A stretch of DNA of 64,000 nt. Source: Enoplosus armatus. Taxonomy: Eukaryota; Chordata; Actinopteri; Centrarchiformes; Enoplosidae. The translations under genes and the position numbers were made by a program. A model generated the notes under the pieces. That model was not told the origin of the DNA. It worked only from the letters and a program-made list of their open reading frames with translations, and ran no database searches. Shown piece after piece: positions 12,201 through 24,400 of this stretch. Each line of letters opens with the position of its first letter. Positions within the stretch are counted from its first letter, which is position 1. Location of the stretch: contig NC_092181.1 in the NCBI RefSeq assembly GCF_043641665.1, positions 7,495,918 through 7,559,917 of the forward strand. Direction: 5' to 3'.

Positions 12201-15038
12201 ATTTAACTCTTGCAGATATAAACACACATTTTGACACAAATACAATCACCGGTTTGCCCATCTGGTGAACATTTAGTCAATGTTCTTTGAGACATTTAGC
12301 TGTAATTGGGGAATTGCTGGGGAAAGACACAGATATGTTGTTCCCTTCCATTAGAGCTATCAGTGCGTCTGTATGAGTTAGGAGCAACAAAGACGAAGCC
12401 CCCTTCGAACCGACTCAGTCAAACAAATGATGACCATATAACTTGGAGAAAACCACCGTCCCTTAAATTTCAACAAGAAATCTTGTGCAATCGAAGCGTT
12501 GGAATATTGAAGGCAGAATGTAACAGGTCTTTAGGATTCATGGTATTTCTCAACAAGGCGCGGCTGCCATTACAACAGCATAAAGCTTTTTAAATAGCCG
12601 GATCTGTGCGGCTCTATTACCTCAGGCTGAGTTTGATTGCTCCCTGCACATAGGCTGCTCACTTTCCGAGCAATGTGTTCCTTTTCTTTATTTCGCCTCC
12701 TGGGAGAGCGCTAAAGAGAGACGGAGACGAATGCCCAGCCTCACCCAGTGGGGACGTAAGGTTACGAGCATTCCCCCGGTGCTCCCTGCCTGTTTATTAG
12801 AGGAACAACATGTAGAGATGCTTAATTGTGTTTTAAGCACTGTGCAAAAAGCTTTAGCCTACTTCTTATTCATCCGGGCGTAATGCACGAGTGTTTCATT
12901 CTCATATAAAAACCGTCCAAGGCCACTGTGAAGATATTCAAATCAAGGTCATTTATTTGTCATTTTTATAACACAGGGTTGCACAATGAAATGTAAGTTG
13001 TAGCCCCTCCGTGCTACACAGACATAACAGAGAACATAACACATTTTGATGAGAATAAAATGAAATAACCTAATAAAACACGATATACTGTTATTTACAT
13101 ACATGTGTAGCCGTACACGTATAAACCTAGAATGTAATCATTTTGTAGTCGTATTTAGACGCGAGCTGCACAGTAAACTCTCGACTTAATCTCAATGAGG
13201 ATTGGTTCTAAGCGAGGGAGATCTCCTAGATCTTAAAAGGACAGTGTCATCTAACGTGCAGGATGTGCACAGCTTTGCTCTTACAATGCAATTCGTGTTC
13301 AAGGTCCAGTCCCATTTACAAAATGACAAAGAGGCTGACAGCAGAGAATTCTGTTGCAGCCGTAAAATGGGAAGATGGAGAGATTTGCTGACAAAGTATG
13401 ATGCTTGCTTTTTCTTCCCAGCCTCAGCAATTAGCCAGACTCCATGTGATTTCTGTATTGTGCCGTTGCTGGGGCTGACGTGCCTTTTGCCTTTTATGTA
13501 TGGTGTGTGGTAACTTTTTGTAACACTACATGTAGCGTCTTCCGTGTCTCTTTGCCAAAATGCGTGTGTTTATGTCTGATAGGGGTCAGCGGTTAGCCAG
13601 GTGCTAGCAAGCAGACCACCAAGCCCACGCAGCAGAATCTCAGGCTGCTTTCTGTTCTCGATACATCTGATCTAATCTTAGTATCTAGTTTTTTTTGGGT
13701 TTTTTTAAACTGCAGCTCACTTGTGTGATTGGAGTTGTTCCTTTCATTTGCATTTTGGAAATGCCTGATTGATCATCCACATCGTTGCTGTCATAAAGAG
13801 AGAGGCTGATGGCAGCAAAGTGCTGTTTGCGAGGGATGGTTTTCCGCCTGATTTCAACCATGCAGTCAGTGTAATGATGACATGAACTAGCAGCTAAGAT
13901 CTGGCCAAAGTTTAAGACAGTACGTTGTAGCACAGGTGCAAATATATGAGCTTCGTGCACTCTGTTGATGAACATAGGATTTCATTTCAGAAGAAATCCA
14001 GCAGTTTAAAAACTCAGTCCAACCTCCCAAAGGAAGTATGGTCTTCAGGACGATATTGCACTGCAGGTTTTACATTCACTGTTGACGTTTAGTACCAGTG
14101 CAGCCAAAGTTAAAGTTGGTGGACGGGTGTGTAAATGTACTCTTGTTCGACACCTAAGACCAGGGTTCACATCCTGACTTACACCAACCAGTGCTAGCTT
14201 TTGAGCTCTTTAGCTCGCACGGTGGGTTGGTGGGTCGGTCCACCCTTTGGCAGCCACAGTTTTCACCCTCGGAAGCTGAAATTTGGCTTGGAGGTCAAGT
14301 GTGTCTGTGTGTTTGTGGTCATGCCGGTTGGCTAAAAGGGGGCGTGGCTATGCGAGTGGCCTATTGCAAAAAAAGGCACATCACTTCAAAATGCATTCAC
14401 GTAACATGACAGGATCATTGGACTACCTCTTTCACTGATGATGTTTTGCCCCGCCCCTAAGCTTTAGCCACACCCTCTTTGGAAGTATATAATAACGTGA
14501 GGAGTGCAACACTTTTAGCTGCTCCCAGAGGCCCTGTATCTCGTGCCCACCAGTCCATCTGTGCCTACCCTACAGCAACCGGTTCTGTTTGGTGAGTGGG
14601 TTGCATTCATTTCATGATCCGTTATGATCAGCTTTTGGCCACATCTGTTGAACCGCCTCATGAAATGAGTCATGGAGTGGATTCACCCTTTGAACACATT
14701 TTTAGGACAGATATGAATATATGTTTTTTGCTACAAATAAATAGCAGTGATTTTGTTTGGCTCCACAACATCGATTTATTTGTTCTCACTGCACAAACGT
14801 CCTGTTCCCGATCACATCAATAATAGGGACATTTCAACACTCAAACAACAAAACACACCAGGATGCGAAGCACAATTTGCTGAAAAGAATGAAAAATGAA
14901 AATGAAAAATGAAATCACTGCTGGCGTTGAAAAGGTTAAACATCAGAGAGAAGGAGAGAGAGAAAACAGAGTGGCCTAACCCCAACTGAAATGCTTTCTT
15001 CTTTTGTTTCACATAAACATGGACCCAACCTCCTTCCC

Positions 15039-15078
<40 letters not shown>

Positions 15079-18000
15079 GTCCACTCATATGTTTCTATTT
15101 AAGGCCAGCAGTGCTGACTACCATGATTGGTGTGTTCACCCCCCCTCCTGACTTGCCGTCCAACGGCTGGCTCCCAAAGGCAGTGGAGGGGAGGCCTTTC
15201 CTCTCAACCGCACTGTTGATTTTCCACAGGGAAACTTCACCATTCTTCCACTCCGTCTCTCCCCAGTCTTTCCCCTCAAACCATTAGCCGCTCCTCTATT
15301 TCTCCTTTTCCTTTTGACTTCTCGGTTTCTTTCTTTTTGGGTCTTAAAGTTTGCTTGAGGTCATGGATCCACTTTAGTGGCGCGATGATGACCCCTGCAA
15401 ACATTTTCATCCCGTTCCCTCCTTTTGTTTTGATTCCTTCCGATGCTCCTCAGTCCTTTGCTGTGGGCCGGGGGTCGACTCAGCTATATGGCCAGACGTT
15501 TGGGACTATGCAGCCAAGTCGTGAGCTTGCGTTCTGATTGGTCAGGGCGGCAGGGAGCGGGGGTTGGCCGATGGCGACGTACCGGGTGCACAGCAGCAGC
15601 GGTGTAGTTGGTTGCAGCGGGCGTTCGCGGGGTGCCTCGGCGGGCAGGTGGCTGACAGCCTGTTTCTTCCCCTCAGGGATTGACAGCTCGGAGCCCATGG
15701 TGCTGGAGCAGTACGTGGCCGTGGCCAACTACGAGAGGCAGGAGAACTCGGAGATCAGCCTAAAGGCCGGCGAGACGGTGGATGTGATCGAGAAGAGCGA
15801 AAGTGGTGAGTGGGTTCATCTTTTGTTTGTGTGCCAAGCATGTCTTTGTTGAACTCTGACAACCATCCACACGCTTAGATCATAACGTGTTTTGTAAAAA
15901 GTAAGAAAAGTGACATGTTCTTAGAACTGCCTGACACTCGCTTTGTTTCTTCCTGTTTGTGTCTCCCTCTCTCTGAGTACACATCAGTAAACATACTCAC
16001 ATACACAGAGAGGCATTCAGGTACCTCTCTGTCTCCTGTCTCCCTCCCTCGTCTCCCCCTTTTGTAACCCCTTTGTCCGTAAGAGTCCCCGACTCCAGCC
16101 TCCCTCCCGCTCCTCTGGTCTCCCTCAGTCTTTCCCCTCTTCTCCCAATCTCCCAATCTCTTAGCTGGGGCTTGGCACCACCTGGAGGTGCTGTTTGGCT
16201 GGCAGCAGTTGGTGTGTGTGTGTGTGTGGGGGGGGGTCTGGGTTGTGGAGGAAAGGCAGTGTTATGGCTGGAGGCCAGTCTCTTGCCTTTTGCAACAAGA
16301 ATGTCTAGTAAATTCAGAAGTAATTGTTACGCTTAGTAAAAGTGAGAATTGAGATGTTTGATTGGTCACTTTCCATTTTGGATCCAGGCTGTAAAGTCAA
16401 CATTTGAGAGGATAAAGTATTATCCAGTGTGTACGCAATGAACTACAGTAACAATATTTGACTAACCATGCTGATCAACATCATTTTTCACCTTGCCCGG
16501 TGGGGGGGGGGGCAAGGTGAAAAAGTCTGTGGAAATTCTGTTTAGCAATCCCAGAGCTGGATCTCATTTTCCATGCAAGCAGCCACTGACAGCCAGCAGC
16601 TTGCACAACTCTGGGGAACTCAGCAGAAAGCTTGGCACAAATACACCGCGTTCCCATCGTTCTCTCTGCTCTTATCTATACACTGCTTATGCATGTGAAT
16701 TCATTCTCTTTGAGATATCCTGGCTTGCACATCTTTGAGTGATTACGTGCCTTAATGAGTCAGTTTTAGCTTTGAACTGGCTCGTCTTTTTGTCGTCTCT
16801 GTATGAATCACGTAGCATTTGGTGCATTTTCAATTTGTCCGCTGTCAGCGAAAAAAAAAGATAATTGTTAAATTAAGTTTTGACAGAGGAAAGAAGTTGC
16901 ACGGGAAATGATTTCTTTTGTGTTGTGGCTTTCGGTCAAACTCAAGGAAGTTGGTGTCTTCTCAAGATTGATTTGAAGGACGGGGATGTCTTAATTTCCG
17001 GCCCTCCTCTCAGCTTTGTTTTTGAGGTTTTGAAATGTCAAGTGTTCGTGTTAACTCACTTCACTTATTGGGAAATTTTTTCTCATGCAACTTGGATTAC
17101 CATAAACTCTTTGGAGTTAGGTGTTATGCGTCACTAAATGTTTTGTTAATATCCATAAGTGTGCCTTAGACACACAGTAACCTTCATTGGTGATCCCATT
17201 TCTAATAATCTGGCTTGAGAGCATCTGCTCACCAGACCCATTTGAAAGCTTCATTCTGCATGTTAACATTTAACATTGATTGAAGCTCTTACAGCAATAT
17301 GAGCAACTTCTGAATTCAGAAGAGCTCTTGCCCAAGAGCTGGATATGTGTGCTGTCGTCATTTACTGGGCCAAAGAAGTGGAGGAACAGCCATGAGGATC
17401 ATGATGATGATGACATCACTCGGAGGCTATGCCAAGCCAAACACATCTGAGAGCTTGTATAGTATCCTACAAAACCCCTTCCCCCTTTCAGGGTTTTACC
17501 GCAGCCTTCTGGTCTACACGTGCTTATTCCCTTTGACGTTTTCCATGCAGAGACACTGACAATCCGGCTGTTAATTAGAGCTTATTTTCTCCAACATCCT
17601 AGTCAGTGTGTGTCAGTGTAGTACAGTGATGTTTTTTAATCCTCCCCAAAATCCATATTTTACCTGCTTTGTTCTTCAAATACTGATTCCCCCCCCCCTC
17701 CACATATTGAGCACAGATGGTAGCATGCATTATTATGCTGTTCCTCATTCCAATACAGAATAATTCAACCAGTTTTTAAGTGTCTGCAGGCTTGCTGATA
17801 TAATTATGGGTTCAACTCCAGAGTCGGATGTTGTCGTTTTGCCCCTGTGAGAAGTTATTGCCCTTGCAAGTCTCGACTCAGCTGTTTCACTGTAGTGTTT
17901 CAAGTAGACCCGTTGTCATAGTGAGAACTGGTTAAATCATAAGTTGTGTGTGAAATGGGGGGTTGGTGTGTATTTGGATGAGTTTGCGCCGGTGGTTATG

Positions 18001-21000
18001 CCCTTGTGTGTGTGAATTCTGTGTATACTTATCCTTGCACAATTATCGTGCAATTTAGGAACTGCTATCTAGTAAAGTGAGATTCATGAAGCACCAAGGA
18101 GGGGGGGTGGGTGGGGGTTGGAAGGCCGGAATCGTCCCTGAGAGAGAAGTAGAGACCTCGTCTGGGCCACTGTCCGGGTTTTCTCAGTCTGGTTCCTTCT
18201 CGGACATGGGAACCATAGAGCGTCTGGAGAGAGGAATGTCCCAGCTGGAGAAAATAAATCTGCATATGTGACCAGTTAAATGATATGGTGTGTTGGACTA
18301 AGGGAAGGCAGTAACGTGAAGGAGACGAAGAGGAAAGGTCAGCCACGGACCTGTGTCAAATAGTACTTGATCAGAATCCTTCTTGGAAAACTTGGAGATC
18401 CCTCTTGGAATACCAGATGGGGCAACATGGAGCCTTACAATCAGTACTACGGGGTTAAGATGCAAGTTTTTAATGGCATATTTATGTTTCTTTTCTGTGA
18501 TTGACAATTTACTTGATGAAATCTTATTTGCTAACATTAGCATACTAACATGCTCACACTGACAATGCTAACATGCTAGTGCAAGCAGCTAACATTTATG
18601 AATTAGCACTAAACACAAAGTACAGATGAGGCTGATGGGAATGTCATTAGTCATAAACCAAAATCTTGGACGAATTGAAATTTAGACCCTGTGATGGTGC
18701 GAGATGAAAAGTCAGAGGATCACCAGTAGTGTACTAAATTTCATATCAATCCATCCAACGATTCTTCGACATTTCAATTGAACCTACAAAGAATCAGGGT
18801 ATCACCAAAGTCATTAGGATTCATCCTCTGGGCACCATAAGTGTCTGAATCAAATTGTGTGCCAATCCATCAAGTAGATGTTGAGATATTTCACCGCATA
18901 AGTGAAATCGTTGACCTTATGGTGCTGCTAGAATAAAGGTCAAAGGATTCATCATCTGGGCAGCCGAGACATCTGTGCCAAATTTCATGGCAATCCATCT
19001 AATAGGTGTTGAGACGTTTCACTTAAAGGCACTGGAGGAAAAGTCATGGGATCACCAAAGTCAATAAGATTCATCCTCTGTGGACCATGGGTATCTGTAT
19101 CAAATTTCATGGCAATCCATCAAGTAGTTGTTGAAATATTTCAGTCTGGACCAAACACCAGATGGACAGTGTCATCTCCAGAGCCATGCCGCAAGCACGG
19201 CACAGATGACTGCCTGCCAGGTAGAGGTAGGTCTTTTTGAGTCTCCAGGTTGATTTGTTTCAAAAATCAATTCGTTCTGGATCAAGACCTGTACTGCCAG
19301 GCTATAGGTATCTTGCAAGGAGAGTGAGTGGCACAGAAATAGATGCACATGGCAACCTTATTTGTTGGCTTATTAAGTGCCAAATGTACATACATTTATT
19401 TTAGCTTTGGCATGCCAAGGTGGCCTTGGGGTTGAAGAGTTTGACTTTGCAATTGCAAAGTTCCCAGTTGAATTCAGGCAGGAGACATTTGTTGCCTGTA
19501 ATCTCCCTCTTTCTCTATTAATTTTCTGCTAGCTCTCTATCTAATGAAGGCACAAAAACACATACTTGATGTTGTGTAGAACACATGGCCTCAGGAGCAG
19601 TAATCCTATAGATGTTTTCTTCCTCACGTTCTGATATCATCTCAGAGAATTAATTGTAAATTTAAGTGACTAGCGTTCCACTCTGTGGCCACGGTGACAG
19701 ACGGGGGAATGTATGTGGGAAAAATACCCTTTTTTTCCCCCTTGTTTCATCAGCCGAGACTAATGGATCTGCCAGGAGGACCGTGACACTAAACTGCAAA
19801 CAGGATCCTTTGGGTTAGTGTACCGCCCAAATCACAACACCATTTGGCCATTTGCCCTAATATGTTGGCCCTCTTTGCAGCCAAGTTTCAGGGGCATTTT
19901 GTCACCGTTTATTTAAAGAAATTAGACACATTTGAGGGTGCAATGCTGTTTGAGGGAGAATGCCAGGAGTTTTGGCAACATTTTCCCATCACACCTTTCC
20001 CAGTGCCCAGGAGATCTGGTGATGCTGGCAGCCCTCAGTCTAACCCATAACGCCTTTCCAACGGTTTGTCCTCAGTGCTTTGCTTTGTCTGGCCTGAGAC
20101 TGTTCCCTCTATGGATAAGTTTCATATAGAGAAAGCCTGGAGCTAAAATTTTGTATCAGGGCCTCACATTGCATTAGGTCATTTGCACTACAAGCTGCAG
20201 TTAGCTTAGGGTACGCCTTACCTTAATTACAGCATTTTTGTACTGTACTGGCAGGGAAATATGAAGAAATTCCTCTGAATTAAAGCATTGTTGAAATCAG
20301 TTTTTCTATAATTACCAATATATTGGACTGCCTGCCCCTTACACAGCTTACACCGAATCCTGGTTTTGATGTTTGAGACAAAAGGAGTTGATGGCTCTGA
20401 ACATGAGCATTCACTCACAGTGCCCATTAGAAGTCAAAACAGATAACCAACATGTTCAATTTACAATGGAAAAAAAGCCACCACCAATCCATGAATCAAC
20501 TAAATGTTTCAGGACTACACCAATAGCCCCGTTGAGAACACAACAAAGATACAATAAATATATCCAACATTGTTGCCTTAAGATATAAGTGACACATCTT
20601 TGGTTTGTGGAACCATTGTAAAATAAAGCTGAAACATTATTTTTAAACTAATGAATTATGTTTTAAGTGGACTGTCAAGGACCTTAAAAATTATCAAAGT
20701 GCCCAAATGTGAAATGATGCAGCGTTTCCCTTTTAAAGCCTTCTCTAGGGGGGCCTTTAAAAAGGTTTTGCATAGAAGCTAGCTTGACATACCCTCTGTC
20801 TTAGGCTGTCAAATGTGGCCTATGTCTTTAATCAAGGTGTACTGAGGGCTAGCTTAAAGGATATTCTGGATCAGAGAAGGCTGTTTTGGACCGAGTTCAC
20901 GTGGGAGGCTGGAGGCAAGTATTAGCATTGCCTCCAGGCTATAAAACAGACAGCCAACATCAATCAGGGTGGTACGTCTTGAGCCAAGAGACGGCCTAGT

Positions 21001-21361
21001 ATCATTCTCTCAACATCCTAGCTTAGCTGTGTGAGCTAGCTTCACCCTCAGGCAATAAAAAAAAGTGCTAAACTGCTTCAGTCACTTCATTCACAGACAT
21101 GAGCTCAGACAATTTGGGGATAGCGGAGGCTCAGAGGATACTGCTTTAAGCTGACCGGGGAGCCACCGTCATGGGGCTCAGTTAGCATAGCAAAGAGGTG
21201 TGTACGGATACTGGCAGAAACCTGACAGGCCGCTGTATGCTCTACATTTCAGAAAAGTATGTTGTCTTTGATGAGCACAATGATAGTGTTAGCACAAAGG
21301 GGCGTGTGCGTGTTTGTGGGTCGGAGGAGGATATTTTAGCTAGAGGCTGGTAGCGCATGCT

Positions 21362-21426
<65 letters not shown>

Positions 21427-24400
21427 ATTATGGAGGAGTAATGAGTGTGGTGTTTAGTCAACACTGGTTATTGAAAGATCCACTGCTGGCAGGAACAAGA
21501 CCCCCGCGTTTTATGAAAACTTCAACCAGGTAACATGAGCTTCAAACTGGGATGTCATGCCTCCGTCTTACAGTGTCAACAAAGAGCAGAACCTTGAAAT
21601 AGGCTCAGACTTTCTAGGAAGAAACAGCACGGAAGGGGCTGGGTGGCCCCCTATATATCCTATTTTTTCTTTGAAGTGTCTTAAAGTGGTACTAATCATA
21701 CTCACACCCTATAGGTCTGAGAGGTAGTTGTAAAAGGTTTGTAGCTTTCTTCTTCACGGTGAACGGCAATTAAAGTGGATTCCAATCGTTTTCACGCCAG
21801 AAAAAAAGTTACAGTCAATTCAAAGTTCTCATAGAGTATTGAGTGGGTGGAGGAAGTATATTCCCCATTGTAAGCTGACATTTAAAAGTTATCTTGAGAA
21901 CCTAAATGTTTCTCAACACAGGAGGAAACATGGGATTTAGGCATAATATAGTGCTCGTAAGGGTGCTCATTTTCAAATATATCTGTGATTCACTGTTTTT
22001 GTAGGGCAATCAAGAGTTATATCTTTCATGCACATTGATGGATCGAAGGTGTGTCAAGGAATAAAAGTGGTTATTTGATTAAGAAGTCTTCTACAGCCAC
22101 TAGTCCATCTTCCCGTGAACCAGTAGCAGTAGAAGTACCTGCAACTTGACAGTTTAGCCTGTGGTTCGGTATTAAAGCTTGTTCAGACATCCAGTGTTGG
22201 GCGATAAGCTTCTTGGCAGTTCAGTTTTGAATGGGACTTGACTTGTCTCCTCACGTTTTAACGTAGACAGGCTTGGACATTTGACTTTTTGTCAAAAAGC
22301 ACCAGGTATTTTCTTACGCAATAGCTCATCTTCCGCGCTGATGATTCAACCGGACCCATACGATCTTGGAAAGTGCTCCAACTGCGAGTCACCCAACATT
22401 GGCAATGCAGAAAATGGACATGTCTTTTGCCTCGGGAAAAAAGGCAATGCTCGAAATAACTTCACCCACTTCACTACTTATAGACTTTGTGTGGAGGTTT
22501 TTTTGACACAGACAATTTGCATGGCTGTACTTGGCCGCAGAGTTATGGGATATTTTAAAGCTTCACAGCGGGTTAAACAGAGTTTCAAATACATACATGT
22601 AATTGCTGAGGATTGTGTCTGGTTCTCCGTTGGAAATGCGGTGCAGTCACTTCCCTAACATTTCACCATCTTTAGCATGTCCACTGGATGGATCGAAAGG
22701 ATATTTTTGAATGATGATGATGAGGATCTAGGTCAAAAAAAGCGTTTTTTTGCAGTTTAATCCCATTAATGAAGCTGGTGCAGTCCATGTTAAAGATAAT
22801 ATTGTGGCCGATTTCACAGCTGGGTTTAGGCAGCAACAATTGTGCTGCTATTTTAGGCATATTCTTTGAATCCCCCCCTTCTGCTTACTCTGCAGAAATA
22901 TAAGCAGGCAATTCAATACGTTGCTCTGAAAATAAGCACTGCGTTCCAGCGCTCACTGCCCTCCAGGGGATCTGTTCCTAATTAGAAGCTGAGAGGAGAA
23001 AGCAAGGATGACAGTCACCTCGATGCCACAGATGTCACATTTCTAACAGACGTCACTGTCGGAACTGTCTGATGACCGTTACGAGGATCCCAAAATGAGT
23101 AACCGAAAGGAAAACTTGCGGTGTTGTTTTTGGACGGGGAATTAACGTGGAATACTATGGCTTTGAAGCCCCAGCCAAACATCTGCTGCTGGCTCTCCCC
23201 CTTTTGTCTTTCTGTCTTTCCCCCCATACTGCTCTTTCAATCCCTGTCTCCCCCTCACTCATTCGCTCACTTCTGTCTTTTTTTTTTTTAAATCACCCTT
23301 TTGGGATGCTGCGTCACTTCATGCACCTCCCATTCCTCCGAACCTCTCCCATTGCCCGTGACGATGATAATCCTGCTCTGCTCGGCTACTGTACCTCTGT
23401 GTTCACCGTGACCTCCACCTTCCCTCCGCGGGAGAATGCAGGCAATTATAGCCTGCCAAGACATGGTGTAGCTAGAAACTCCAATTAGAGCTCAACACTG
23501 TAAGAAATGCCAATTACAGCTCCTCTACTGCCTTACATATTCATATTTTGTGCTTTGTGGATAAATGTGGGAGACAGCAGGTGTTGCTGCATAACCTTCA
23601 TGAATATTAGTCATTAATTGTTGAGCGCCTCATAAATCCTCCAGAGCAGTTGGGTCTGTTATGTCAGACAAACTAGCACGAGCATCCATTTATGGGGGGG
23701 GGGTTCATTTTTCCTCACACATCCCTGTTCCGCTTCACCAAGCACCTGGACGATAAAAAAGACCCGACACCTAACAGGAAATGAGCACTCGTGTTCTCAT
23801 ACTATCAAATTCCACGCGTTACGGCTCAGGTTCAAGTCGAGAGGACTCAGCAGAGCTCTGGGATTGCTTTGCTCATCGGTGTGACTCACTCAAACACACA
23901 CACACACACACACACACACAGAGGGTGGACCCAGCCACCAATAACAAAGTATGATGATTTCAACCTGTTAAAACAAACAGTCCACTCCTGCGTTCTGCTG
24001 TATGTACAGATGGCTCTACAGTATGCACTTCATTACCTGAACACCTTTTATTTGTACTGTTGGGCACTTTCACAGCTGCCACTGCTGCCGTACCCGCCCA
24101 CCCCACCAACTGGCTTGGGCCAGCGTGACTCTTGTTTTTCCACGGCAGGCCATGTACATGAGCAGTTATTTGTCATCATGTTTCAAAGAAAAGTGATGTT
24201 TTCCCCTACTTAAGGAGGTCCTTGATCACAACTTGAACCCCTTCTAGGGGGCACTTTATTTGAAGCTGAACTTCATATAAGGCAAGATTATCATAACACA
24301 TGCATTTTTCATCCATATGTTGGAAATTAAGAGAGCAGCATCTCATTATCTCCAGGGCCTACAGTACATACATACTGTAGTTTCACCATGTGCCTGTATT

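Larger units (their letters stand above)
11737..15676 (+). other. sh3pxd2a intron (3.9 kb) before the SH3-1 exon
   Basis: Non-coding. It contains two downstream TGCATG motifs, unique GC-richer sequence at 12560-12800, a LINE tail in reverse (12940-13110), a (CT)n tract (15043-15077), and a GC-rich, CpG-rich block (about 15440-15676) directly abutting the next exon that is described as a candidate promoter. Confidence 0.75.

Noticed and set aside
15538..15852. 104-codon open frame as an independent gene
   Set aside because: Its conserved part is the SH3-1 exon of sh3pxd2a; the upstream part is treated only as a candidate alternative first exon.
18530..19165. CRISPR-like array of repeats
   Set aside because: Units are diverged, about 120 nt long and without unique spacers; the host is a vertebrate.
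19421..19560. tRNA gene
   Set aside because: A- and B-box similarity is from a SINE; no cloverleaf with a complete acceptor stem or anticodon arm.
22281..22658. 125-codon open frame in the largest intron
   Set aside because: No domain, no splice support, composition like the surrounding intron.
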